Positions 9,982-17,151 of a DNA stretch of 38,520 bases are shown one piece after another (position 1 is the stretch's first letter; every line of letters begins with the position of its first letter). The position numbers were made by a program, and so were the translations under genes. The notes beneath the pieces were generated by a model. It was not told where the DNA came from. It searched no databases and saw only the letters and a list, made by a program, of their open reading frames with translations. The DNA is from an uncultured Collinsella sp. (GTDB taxonomy: Bacteria > Actinomycetota > Coriobacteriia > Coriobacteriales > Coriobacteriaceae): the NCBI GenBank assembly GCA_902470905.1, contig CABRIC010000013.1, forward strand, positions 1-38,520, given 5' to 3'.

Positions 9982-10629
9982 TTACAGCGTGCCGTAGATG
10001 CGGTCGCCGGCGTCGCCCAGGCCGGGAACGATGTAGGCAGCTTCGTTGAGATGGTCGTCGATGGCGCAGGTATAGATATGCACATCGGGGTCCTTCTCAG
10101 TCAGCGACTTGAGGCCCTCGGGGGCCGCGACGATGCACAGCATGCGGATGTCCTTGACACCGCGCTCGCGCAGGTAGCTGATGGCCATCTCGGCCGAACC
10201 GCCCGTGGCGAGCATGGGGTCGACGACCAGGCAGATGCGCTGGTCGATATCCTTGGGCATCTTGCAGTAATACTCGTGCGGCTCGTGGGTGACCTCATCG
10301 CGCTCCATGCCGATGTGGCCCACGCGAGCGGAGGGCACCAGGTCGAGGATGCCGTCGACCATGCCAAGGCCCGCACGCAGGATGGGCACGATGGCGAGTT
10401 TCTTGCCGGCGAGCTGCTTAAACGTTGCGGTGGTGATAGGGGTCTCGACTTCGACGTCTTCCATGGGCAGGTCGCGCATGGCCTCGTAGCCGTCAAAAAG
10501 TGCAAGCTCGCGCACAAGCTGGCGGAACTGGTTGGTGCCGGTGTTTTTGTCGCGCAGGATCGACAGCTTGTGCTGGACGAGCGGGTGATCGACAAGCGTC
10601 ACACGGGACGTATCGTAGGTGACGGTCAT
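9982..10629 (-). CDS. upp: Uracil phosphoribosyltransferase
   Basis: 215-residue UPRT, converting uracil and PRPP to UMP in pyrimidine salvage. The PRPP-binding loop is VDPMLATGGSAEMA. The N-terminus (VDHPLVQHKLSILRDKNT) and the C-terminal GLGDAGDRIYGTL are characteristic of the family. The ATG at 10629 is chosen because AAAGGGG precedes it by about nine bases and the family N-terminus begins a few residues later; the open frame continues 20 codons upstream without family similarity. upp immediately before the atp operon is the order seen in Bacillus and other Gram-positives. Confidence 0.95.
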   Translation of the reverse strand: MTVTYDTSRVTLVDHPLVQHKLSILRDKNTGTNQFRQLVRELALFDGYEAMRDLPMEDVEVETPITTATFKQLAGKKLAIVPILRAGLGMVDGILDLVPSARVGHIGMERDEVTHEPHEYYCKMPKDIDQRICLVVDPMLATGGSAEMAISYLRERGVKDIRMLCIVAAPEGLKSLTEKDPDVHIYTCAIDDHLNEAAYIVPGLGDAGDRIYGTL

Positions 10630-10652
10630 GGGTTGATTGCCCCTTTCGTTGC

Positions 10653-10680
10653 GGCCGCAAAACGGCCTTGCTGACAAGGC
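10653..10680 (-). promoter_or_regulatory. Overlapping hairpins in the upp leader
   Basis: On the minus strand GCCTTG-TCAG-CAAGGC (10665-10680) overlaps a second hairpin, GGCCG-TTTTG-CGGCC (10653-10667). The two share bases and cannot form together. They lie about 25-50 bases before the upp start, after glpK. This may be a weak terminator for glpK or a leader switch for upp; no strong T-run follows either stem. Confidence 0.3.
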
Positions 10681-10752
10681 ACACAGCAATGTTGCCGCCG
10701 CACGCCATGCATAAGTTTAGCGGTTTGTTGTATCGAGCAGCCCATCGCAGCC

Positions 10753-12294
10753 CTACTGTGCGGTACTGAGCGAGCGCTTGACTGCATCACGCCAGCCCGC
10801 AAGGTTTTGCTCGCGACGCTCGGCGGACATATAGGGAAGGAAGGTCCTAACGATCTGGGCATTTTGCTCCAGCTCTTCAAGGTCTTCCCAATAGCCGACG
10901 GCAAGACCCGCCAAGTACGCGGCACCGATTGCCGTGGTCTCCACCGTCTCGCATTGCAGCACGGGGATATCCAGCAGGTCAGCCTGGAATTGCATGATGA
11001 ACTCGTTGCGCGAGGCACCGCCATCGACAGACAGGCGCTCAATCGAAAGCCCCACGTCCTGCTCCATGGCGCGCAGCACGTCGTAGCTCTGATATGCCAT
11101 GGATTCGCAGGCGGCACGTACGATGGTCGCACGGCTCGAGGCGCCGGTCAGACCGCACACGATACCGCGGGCATGCGGGTCCCACCAGGGAGCACCCAAA
11201 CCCGCAAAGGCGGGAACGAAGTAGCAGCCCTCGTTGTCGCTAATCGAAGCGGCGAGTTGTGCCGACTCGCTCACGCTCGAGATGATGCCCATGTTGTTGC
11301 GCAGCCAGTTCATGGTTGAGCCGGCGGCAAAGATAGAACCCTCGAGCGCATAGCTGATCTTGCCGTCCGCGGCGATACCGATCGTGGAGACCAGACCGTT
11401 CTTGGATTCGACGACCTCGTCGCCGGTGTTCATGAGCATAAAGCAACCCGTGCCATAGGTGTTTTTGGTCTGGCCGGGATGGAAGCAGCAGTGGCCGAAC
11501 AGCGACGCCTGCTGATCGCCCGCCACGCCCATGATGGGCGGCATGTTGGTCATGATGTCGCTCGCGACGCGGCCGTAGTCGCCCGAGCTCCAACGAACCT
11601 CGGGCATCATGGAACGTGGAACGTCAAAGAGCGCCAGCAGGTCGTCGTCCCAATCGAGCGTATGGATATTAAAGAGCGCCGTGCGGCTGGCATTGGTGTA
11701 GTCGGTGGCAAAGACCTGACTGCCGGTGAGGTTGTAGATGAGCCAGGTGTCGATGGTGCCGAACATGAGGTCGCCCGCCGCCGCGCTCTCACGCGCACCG
11801 TCGACGTTGTCGAGGATCCACTGCACCTTGGAAGCCGAGAAATACGGATCGAGCGTGAGTCCCGTGCGGGAGCGCACCAGCTCTTCTGCGCCCCGCTCGA
11901 CCAGCTCGTCGATCAGAGGTGCGGTGCGACGGCATTGCCACACGATGGCGTTATAGATGGGTTGGCCGCTTATGCGGTCCCACACCACCGTGGTCTCGCG
12001 CTGGTTGGAGATACCGATGGCGGCGATGCGGTCAGAATGGATGCCGCTCTTAAACTGGACCTCCATCATCACGCCGATCTGGCTGGCAAGCACCTCCATG
12101 GGGTCTTGCTCTATCCAACCGGGACGCGGGAAGCTGGTTTTGACGCTACGACGTGCCTGCGCGACGATGCAGCCGTACTCGTCGACGATGGTCGCAAGTA
12201 CCGAGGTGGTGCCGCAGTCGAGCGCCATGATGTAGGAACCACCAAAGTTAAACGAGGCATCTTCCATGCCCAGGCTGCCCAGATTCAACGACAT
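10753..12294 (-). CDS. glpK: Glycerol kinase
   Basis: 513-residue FGGY-family kinase that phosphorylates glycerol to glycerol 3-phosphate. It has the N-terminal ATPase loop MALDCGTTS, the substrate region GWIEQDP, the ISNQRETTVVWD and YNAIVWQCRRT segments typical of GlpK, and the C-terminal SVDGGASRNEFIMQFQADLL nucleotide-binding region. An N-terminal extension of about 20 residues precedes the usual start. ATG at 12294 is supported by GAAAGG eight bases upstream. It starts 13 bases after sua5 and is probably co-transcribed with it. No glpF or glpO is present nearby, so glycerol uptake must be encoded elsewhere. Confidence 0.93.
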   Translation of the reverse strand: MSLNLGSLGMEDASFNFGGSYIMALDCGTTSVLATIVDEYGCIVAQARRSVKTSFPRPGWIEQDPMEVLASQIGVMMEVQFKSGIHSDRIAAIGISNQRETTVVWDRISGQPIYNAIVWQCRRTAPLIDELVERGAEELVRSRTGLTLDPYFSASKVQWILDNVDGARESAAAGDLMFGTIDTWLIYNLTGSQVFATDYTNASRTALFNIHTLDWDDDLLALFDVPRSMMPEVRWSSGDYGRVASDIMTNMPPIMGVAGDQQASLFGHCCFHPGQTKNTYGTGCFMLMNTGDEVVESKNGLVSTIGIAADGKISYALEGSIFAAGSTMNWLRNNMGIISSVSESAQLAASISDNEGCYFVPAFAGLGAPWWDPHARGIVCGLTGASSRATIVRAACESMAYQSYDVLRAMEQDVGLSIERLSVDGGASRNEFIMQFQADLLDIPVLQCETVETTAIGAAYLAGLAVGYWEDLEELEQNAQIVRTFLPYMSAERREQNLAGWRDAVKRSLSTAQ

Positions 12295-12307
12295 CGCTTA
12301 CACCTTT

Positions 12308-13051
12308 CTATTGCATCGGGTCGGACAGGACCCGTTCGATCTCTGATGCGGGAAGTGCGCCTTGGCGCAGGATCTGGAGCCCGCCGTGCTGGAACGACAC
12401 GATGGTCGAGGCGTCGCGACACGGGGTCTCGCCGGCGTCGACGGCAACATCGACCCCCTCCAGGATGCGCTCCTCCACCGTGACAAAACTTGCCGGCGCG
12501 GGCGCGCCATGCGTGTTGGCGCTGGTGCAGGCAAGAGGGCTGCCGCAGGCGCGGATGAGCGCTTGCACCACGGGCGAGGCCGAAGCGCGAAGTGCCACGG
12601 TGTCGTCGGCGGCGCGCATAAAGGTCGGCACGCAGGGAGCCGCCTTGACCACGATAGTCAGGGCTCCCGGCCAGCATCGTCGCGCGAGTACGCGAGCCTC
12701 TTCGGGGATATCCACACCATAGCGGTCGAGTGCCTCGGCATCATCGACCAGCCAGGCAACCGTTTGCGTGAGCTCGCGCTGCTTGAGGGTAAAGATGCGA
12801 CGATATCCGGTACCGAGGGCGGGGGCCGCGGCGCCGTTGACGGTGGCCTGCGGATCGCGCGGCCACGGCAGAGGTTCACTTGTATCTTGTGGAACGGCAT
12901 CCGAGAAGGCGTTGACCGCCACGGCGACACCGTAGACCGTCTCGGTTGGAATAAGCGCCAGGCCACCGCGACCGAGTAGCTCGGCCGTGCGCTCGACTGC
13001 AAGCCGATGCGGCTCGCGCGCTCCCTCGTATACCCGATAGACCGTCTGCAT
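12308..13051 (-). CDS. L-threonylcarbamoyladenylate synthase (Sua5/YrdC/YwlC family)
   Basis: 247-residue protein of the YrdC-like fold, which makes threonylcarbamoyl-AMP from threonine, bicarbonate and ATP for the t6A37 modification of ANN-decoding tRNAs. Family features are GGLALIPTETVYGVA near the N-terminus, the TLKQRE basic motif, the PGALTIVVKA strand and the SANTHGAPAP nucleotide-binding segment. A stretch of about 25 residues after the TETVYGVA region, rich in Pro and Ala, is longer than usual. It lacks the full C-terminal Sua5 domain. AAGGGG lies about 12 bases before the ATG, a long spacing. Confidence 0.88.
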   Translation of the reverse strand: MQTVYRVYEGAREPHRLAVERTAELLGRGGLALIPTETVYGVAVAVNAFSDAVPQDTSEPLPWPRDPQATVNGAAAPALGTGYRRIFTLKQRELTQTVAWLVDDAEALDRYGVDIPEEARVLARRCWPGALTIVVKAAPCVPTFMRAADDTVALRASASPVVQALIRACGSPLACTSANTHGAPAPASFVTVEERILEGVDVAVDAGETPCRDASTIVSFQHGGLQILRQGALPASEIERVLSDPMQ

Positions 13052-13185
13052 GTGTATGCCAGCCCCTTACGCTCTGGTGCAAGTTTGTTTACTGTGGGGC
13101 ATTCTCGCACGAAACGTTCAACCTATTTGCCCAGAGCGCATGTTGGTTTGGTGAGCGGCTCTAGTAGTCGGTGAAAGTGAGGGGG

Positions 13186-13632
13186 TTATTGGACAGCTAC
13201 GAACTTCTTTGGTCTTCCGGCGTGACGTTCTTGGGCGGCGTAACGTTCGATGCTGTCTATCGTTATCATCCGACGACCGTCGACGAGTTCAACATCGAGC
13301 TTTCCGGCTTTGACCAGCGCTGTGATCCGCGGAGCGGAGACTTTGAGGTCCAGTGCTGCGTCTTTAAATGTGCGGCACGCCGCTTCCCGAGCGCCCTCGT
13401 GGTCGATTTCGACTGAAAGGGCCACGACCTCGGCCGAGCGTTCGTACCCTGCCGGAGTCAAACCGTTGTTGAGATCGTCGGCCAAAAACGCCATCAGCGC
13501 CTCGGTGGCATGGGCAATCGCTTCTTCGCGCGTATCGCCATCGGCAAAGGCGCCGGGAATCTGCGGGAAGCTGGCGCAGTAACCGTCGTCTTCTTTTATG
13601 AGAACGCAGTCATAGGTAAATCGCTGCCTCAT
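13186..13632 (-). CDS. hicB: HicB-type antitoxin with C-terminal DNA-binding region
   Basis: 148-residue HicB-like antitoxin. The N-terminal HicB domain (residues 1-60) has the pattern FTYDCVLIKEDDGYCASFPQ followed by ADGDTREEAIAHATEAL, a degenerate RNase-H-like fold. The C-terminal part (about 95-145) looks like a helix-turn-helix region (APRITALVKAGKLDVELVDG), consistent with autoregulation. ATG at 13632 follows TTGGAGG at the right spacing; an upstream in-frame start would overlap hicA. It lies 11 bases after hicA in the toxin-first order usual for hicAB. Confidence 0.85.
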   Translation of the reverse strand: MRQRFTYDCVLIKEDDGYCASFPQIPGAFADGDTREEAIAHATEALMAFLADDLNNGLTPAGYERSAEVVALSVEIDHEGAREAACRTFKDAALDLKVSAPRITALVKAGKLDVELVDGRRMITIDSIERYAAQERHAGRPKKFVAVQ

Positions 13633-13643
13633 TTTGCCTCCAA

Positions 13644-13829
13644 CTACCATCCAGCTTGGCGACGAATACTTGCCCACGTGCCCTTCTTTGGTCGATCACC
13701 ACCAGAGCCGTTCACGGTGACAGCACGGTCACCAGAAACATACTTAGCATGACTACCGACTTGCGCGACCTTCACGAATCCATCGTGCTTGAGTAGGGCA
13801 ATGATTTCCCGAAAGGTAGGAGGTTGCAT
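13644..13829 (-). CDS. hicA: HicA-type mRNA interferase toxin
   Basis: 61-residue HicA toxin, a double-stranded-RNA-binding-fold ribonuclease that cleaves mRNA when not held by HicB. The family pattern is complete: LLKHDGFVKVAQVGSHAKY contains the catalytic His27, and the protein ends RPKKGTWASIRRQAGW as in other HicA proteins. ATG at 13829 has AGAGG eight bases upstream. The gene has its own promoter with a palindrome over the -10 box. Confidence 0.88.
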   Translation of the reverse strand: MQPPTFREIIALLKHDGFVKVAQVGSHAKYVSGDRAVTVNGSGGDRPKKGTWASIRRQAGW

Positions 13830-13853
13830 GGGCCGACCTCTTTCAGCCGTCCT

Positions 13854-13883
13854 AATTATAAACTACTTTATAATTTTTGCTAA
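13854..13883 (-). promoter_or_regulatory. hicAB promoter with operator palindrome
   Basis: On the minus strand a TTAGCA -35 box (13878-13883) is 17 bases from a TATAAT -10 box (13855-13860). A perfect 9-bp inverted repeat (13854-13862 and 13867-13875, spacer CTAC) covers the -10 box. This is the expected layout for an operator bound by the HicB helix-turn-helix or the HicAB complex. The +1 would be near 13848, about 20 bases before hicA. Confidence 0.65.
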
Positions 13884-13897
13884 CCAGTTAATAAATA

Positions 13898-15157
13898 TTA
13901 CTGGCGCTGTTTGGGCTCGGTGACGATGGCTCGGACGATGCGGGGGCGATCGGTGAGGTCGTGGACGATGCGCACGTCCGACAGACCCGCTTGACGACAG
14001 AGCTCGGCCGCAGCGTCGAGCGCGCCCTCGTAGAGCTCGCAGGCAAACAGGCCGCCGGCGCGCAGCATGTAGGGCGCCGCGTTGAGCAGACGGCGGAAGA
14101 TATCGAGGCCGTCGGCGCCGCCCTCGAGCGCCAGGTCGGGCTCAAAGTCCTTGACCTCGCGCGGCAGTGAGCGCATGACATCGGTGGGGATGTAGGGCGG
14201 GTTGGAGACGAGTACGTCAAAGGTGCCCCACTCTTCGCGGGGAATGGAGCTCACCAGGTTCGTGAGGCTGAAGGCGACCTCGTCGGACGTGAGGCCAAGC
14301 GCATCGCGGTTTTTGGTAGCAAGGTCGATGGCGCGCGGCTCGATATCGGTAGCAGTGCAGGTGACGTGGCCGCGACGCTCCCAGGCAAGCGAGAGCGAGA
14401 TGCAGCCCGTGCCGCAGCCGACCTCGAGAACGCGGGCAGTGCGGGGCTCGGCTGGGGCAGGTACGTTGGCCTCGGCGGCATCTTGCACGAGAGTCGTCTG
14501 TTGGTCGTTGCCCTCAATGGCGATGCCGTATTCGTCGAGCTCGGGCTCGGGGGTTTCCATGGCCTCTACTTCTGCCGCCTGCGCGGCGGCTTCCTCGGCC
14601 TCGCGATCGGCAAGCTCCTCGGCATAGGCGCGGCTACCGAGCACGTCGCTACCCAGCGCAGCCTCATCGGCGGCCGTCAGGTTGGCGGCACGGCGCTCGG
14701 CGGTCGCGCGTTCGTCGGCCAGCGCCGCCTCGGCTTTGCGAGCCTGCTCGACCTCATCGTTCCAAGGCAGCTCCACGCGCTGGCGGGCGGCGGCCTCGGG
14801 GCTCAGCACCTCGGCATCCAGGTAGTTGAGGACTTCTTCGACGAGCATCTCGGTCTCGGGGCGCGGGATGAGCACGCCGGGGGCGCACGCAACATCGACC
14901 ATGCGAAACTGCGTGCTACCGGTGATGTACTGCAGCGGCTCGCCCTTCGCGCGACGGACGACCGCCGCGTGCATGGTCTCGAGCTGCGCCGCGTCGAGCG
15001 TCTCGTCCATGCGCATATACAAGTCGATACGCGCCAGGCCCGTTGCCGCGCACAGCAGCCACTCGGCAGAAAGACGGGGGTGTTCCTCGCCGCGCTCGGC
15101 CAGGTACTCCTTGGTCCACTCGAGACAACGCTTGATGGTCCAGATCTCGTTTGCCAT
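13898..15157 (-). CDS. prmC: Release factor glutamine methyltransferase with a large insertion
   Basis: 419-residue PrmC (HemK), which methylates the GGQ glutamine of release factors using S-adenosylmethionine. The N-terminal helical domain (residues 1-110) ends in PRPETEMLVEEVL. The Rossmann domain has the SAM motif ARVLEVGCGTG (about 241-251) and the catalytic NPPY (319-322). Between them lies about 125 residues (roughly 114-240) of Ala/Glu-rich sequence that replaces a short linker in ordinary PrmC proteins of about 280 residues. ATG at 15157 follows GGGGAGGA; an upstream in-frame codon has no site. It is 635 bases from prfA, although the two are often adjacent. Confidence 0.9.
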   Translation of the reverse strand: MANEIWTIKRCLEWTKEYLAERGEEHPRLSAEWLLCAATGLARIDLYMRMDETLDAAQLETMHAAVVRRAKGEPLQYITGSTQFRMVDVACAPGVLIPRPETEMLVEEVLNYLDAEVLSPEAAARQRVELPWNDEVEQARKAEAALADERATAERRAANLTAADEAALGSDVLGSRAYAEELADREAEEAAAQAAEVEAMETPEPELDEYGIAIEGNDQQTTLVQDAAEANVPAPAEPRTARVLEVGCGTGCISLSLAWERRGHVTCTATDIEPRAIDLATKNRDALGLTSDEVAFSLTNLVSSIPREEWGTFDVLVSNPPYIPTDVMRSLPREVKDFEPDLALEGGADGLDIFRRLLNAAPYMLRAGGLFACELYEGALDAAAELCRQAGLSDVRIVHDLTDRPRIVRAIVTEPKQRQ

Positions 15158-15205
15158 GGGGTCCTCCCCTCTTAAGCGCCGGGCGGCGCACGAATGTCGG
15201 AGCAG

Positions 15206-15232
15206 ATTGTACGCGAGGCCAGCGCTTGGCAA
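15206..15232 (-). promoter_or_regulatory. Possible prmC promoter
   Basis: On the minus strand TTGCCA (15227-15232) and TACAAT (15206-15211) are separated by 15 bases, shorter than ideal. The -10 box lies about 50 bases before the prmC start, in the long gap separating prmC from prfA. Confidence 0.4.
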
Positions 15233-15533
15233 GGGACGATTGAAGGCGATTATCGAGAATCAGCCCAGAATTTTGCACCGGGCTCGCTCAAAGTGTTCAT
15301 TCGCCGACGTCTAAATCTGCATTCGTCAAGCTTTTGGCAAGGTTGACCCAAAACTGACCAATATCTAACCAAGAACTTGCCACATCGCTTGACGCACGAC
15401 CCATCAAAAATCGCCCCGCGACTTCTTGGACGATTTTTTGAGCATTATTTTGGTAATCGACCGACGCTTTAAGCAGGTAAATGGCCCATAGGCTACCAAG
15501 TCAGCCCAAATAAACCAACATAGCAATTTCCCA
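15212..15533. other. Gene-free spacer between prmC and the hairpin near prfA
   Basis: No convincing gene was found. The stretch is more AT-rich than its surroundings. It contains a loose 8-bp hairpin (AAAAATCG 15406-15413 with CGATTTTT 15431-15438) flanked by A and T runs, which could be a weak bidirectional terminator. A 7-bp pairing of TGGCAAG with CTTGCCA lies near 15333-15382. Confidence 0.4.
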
Positions 15534-15623
15534 AAATGATCCGTAGGGGACGGAGGAAAACGGATCACTGGCACCGCATCGATGCAGAATGATCCGTTTT
15601 CCTCCGTCCCCAAGGGATCATTT
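15534..15623. repeat. Long palindrome with perfect 22-bp arms
   Basis: Arms 15546-15567 and 15590-15611 are perfectly complementary around a 22-base loop. A second 9-bp stem (AAATGATCC 15534-15542 with GGATCATTT 15615-15623) closes it from outside. The right arm plus three preceding bases recurs exactly at 17362-17386, inside the M20 peptidase gene. It lies between prfA and prmC, next to structured element B. Confidence 0.8.
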
Positions 15624-15648
15624 CAACGCCGCAGGTTGAGCATAAGTC

Positions 15649-15792
15649 AGCGAAAACGCCCCTAAGCGAGCAAGGTGACGTGAAAGAGGAGGGAAGCGTA
15701 CTTTGGTACGCGACCGACGATTGAACGTCAGATTGCCGCTTAGGGGCGTTTGCAGCGTCGAGCCGTTACGGCGTTTGGTAAAACGCCGTAAC
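15649..15792. repeat. Structured repeat element, copy B
   Basis: The cleanest copy. The outer stem is a perfect 14 bp (15655-15668 with 15737-15750), A15669 is bulged, GCAA (15670-15673) pairs with TTGC (15733-15736), a GG/GA internal loop follows, and TGACGT (15676-15681) pairs with ACGTCA (15725-15730). The central hairpin is GCGTAC-TTTG-GTACGC (15696-15711). The 3' hairpin pairs 15765-15776 with 15781-15792 and abuts the prfA stop codon (15793-15795) with no gap. The stem sequences differ from copy A while base-pairing is kept. Confidence 0.75.
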
Positions 15793-16860
15793 TTAAACCG
15801 CTTGTGCCAGCTTCTCGGCTCGCTCGGCGGCGGCGAGCGCCTCGATCACGGTGCCGAGCTGATCGCCCAGAAGGACGCCGTTGTAGGTGGAGTTGAAGCC
15901 GATACGATGATCGGTCACGCGGTCCTGGGGCTGGTTGTAGGTACGGATCTTCTCGGAACGGTTGCCGTGACCGATCTGGCTCTGGCGCTCGGCGCCGAGC
16001 TCGGCCTGCTGTTTCTCGAGTTCCATCTCGTACAGACGGGCACGCAGCATCTGCATGCAGACCTCGCGGTTCTGGATCTGGGAGCGCTGCTCCTGCGACT
16101 GCACCACGGTATTGGTGGGCAGGTGGGTGATGCGCACGGCGGAGTAGGTGGTGTTAACGCACTGACCGCCAGGGCCGGAGGCACAGTAGGTATCGATGCG
16201 CAGGTCGGATTGGTTGATCTGAACGTCGATCTCCTCGGCCTCGGGAAGCACGGCGACGGTTGCCGTGGAGGTCTGGATGCGACCCTGGGACTCGGTCTTG
16301 GGGACGCGCTGGACACGATGCACGCCGGACTCGTACTTCATGACGGAGTAGACGCGGTCGCCCTCGACCTTGAACTCAATGGACTTAAAGCCGCCGGCCT
16401 CGCTGGGGCTGGAATCGAGCACGGTGGTCTTCCAGCCGCGCGACTCGCAGAAGCGCTGGTACATCTTGTACAGATCGCCGGCAAAGATGGCCGCCTCGTC
16501 GCCACCGGCGGCGGAGCGAATCTCGACGATGGTGTTCTTGTCGTCGTTGGGGTCGCTCGGGATGAGCATGTACTTAATGTCTTCCTCGAGCTGGGGAAGC
16601 TTGGCCTCGTTCTCGGAGATGTCCATCTGGAGCATCTCCTTCTCATCGGCATCGGTGGTATCGTGCAGCATTTCCTTGGCAGCCTCGATGTCATCGAGCG
16701 CGCCGATGTACTCGCGCGAGGCGGCAATGAGGTCGGACTGGTGCGCGTACTCCTTGTTGAGACGCGTAAACTCCTTGATATCGGAGGCGACGGCCGGGTC
16801 GGAAAGCTTCTTCTCGAGCTCCTCGTAGGCCTTGATGATCTTTTCGAGCTTGTCGCGCAT
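15793..16860 (-). CDS. prfA: Peptide chain release factor 1
   Basis: 355-residue class-I release factor. The GGQ motif (GPGGQCVN, near residue 230) enters the peptidyl-transferase centre. The codon-recognition tripeptide is PKT (VPKTES, near residue 187), matching the P-x-T of RF1 rather than the SPF of RF2, so it reads UAA and UAG. The length is normal. ATG at 16860 is preceded by AAAGGAG. Its methylase gene prmC lies downstream on the same strand, separated by a long palindrome and structured element B. Confidence 0.96.
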   Translation of the reverse strand: MRDKLEKIIKAYEELEKKLSDPAVASDIKEFTRLNKEYAHQSDLIAASREYIGALDDIEAAKEMLHDTTDADEKEMLQMDISENEAKLPQLEEDIKYMLIPSDPNDDKNTIVEIRSAAGGDEAAIFAGDLYKMYQRFCESRGWKTTVLDSSPSEAGGFKSIEFKVEGDRVYSVMKYESGVHRVQRVPKTESQGRIQTSTATVAVLPEAEEIDVQINQSDLRIDTYCASGPGGQCVNTTYSAVRITHLPTNTVVQSQEQRSQIQNREVCMQMLRARLYEMELEKQQAELGAERQSQIGHGNRSEKIRTYNQPQDRVTDHRIGFNSTYNGVLLGDQLGTVIEALAAAERAEKLAQAV

Positions 16861-17070
16861 GGCGGGACTCCTTTATATGCGTGAAGGTGAAAATCGGCAG
16901 AATTGATGGGGCGCACGGCGCCGCTGCGGGGGTAAGCCCGGCTAGAACATGTCGATCTTCAGATACATGCGCATCCCTTCGCGTATGGGGTACATAGTTG
17001 CGGTCTAACCCATACATGATAGCGTGCGCAGGCAAACCTGCATATAACCCGCACGGAATGAGTGGACGTA

Positions 17071-17122
17071 GCCGTTGGGGACGTTCCTTAACGACTAGTC
17101 GTTTAAGAACGTCCCCAACGGC
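17071..17122. repeat. Palindrome with 26-bp arms after the M20 gene
   Basis: Arms 17071-17096 and 17097-17122 meet without a loop at CGACTAGTCG and are complementary apart from small differences near TTCCTTAA / TTTAAGAA. It sits on the 3' side of the M20 peptidase gene, right beside a truncated copy of the 33-nt palindrome. It could act as a bidirectional terminator or RNA-stabilising hairpin. Confidence 0.75.
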
Positions 17123-17125
17123 TAG

Positions 17126-17151
17126 CAAAGGGACTGTCGCTTTGTCACATC
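17126..17151. repeat. 33-nt palindrome family, truncated copy
   Basis: AAAGGGACTGTCGCTTTGTCACAT matches the right part of the palindrome seen complete at 28900-28932, but its left ATGTGAC arm is missing and one stem base has changed. It lies between the 26-bp-arm palindrome and the stop codon of the M20 gene (17152-17154). Confidence 0.65.

Noticed and set aside
10653..10680. PyrR-type attenuator upstream of upp
   Set aside because: The two overlapping hairpins lack a T-run and I could not identify the conserved PyrR-binding loop, so only the hairpins are reported.
15404..15613. Minus-strand 69-codon frame over the 22-bp-arm palindrome
   Set aside because: It begins in the repeat arm (GTEENGSF) and has no similarity, no ribosome-binding site and odd composition.
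16937..16969. Short leader-peptide frame (MYLKIDMF) before prfA
   Set aside because: Only 8-10 codons with no regulatory hairpin or codon bias; chance occurrence cannot be excluded.
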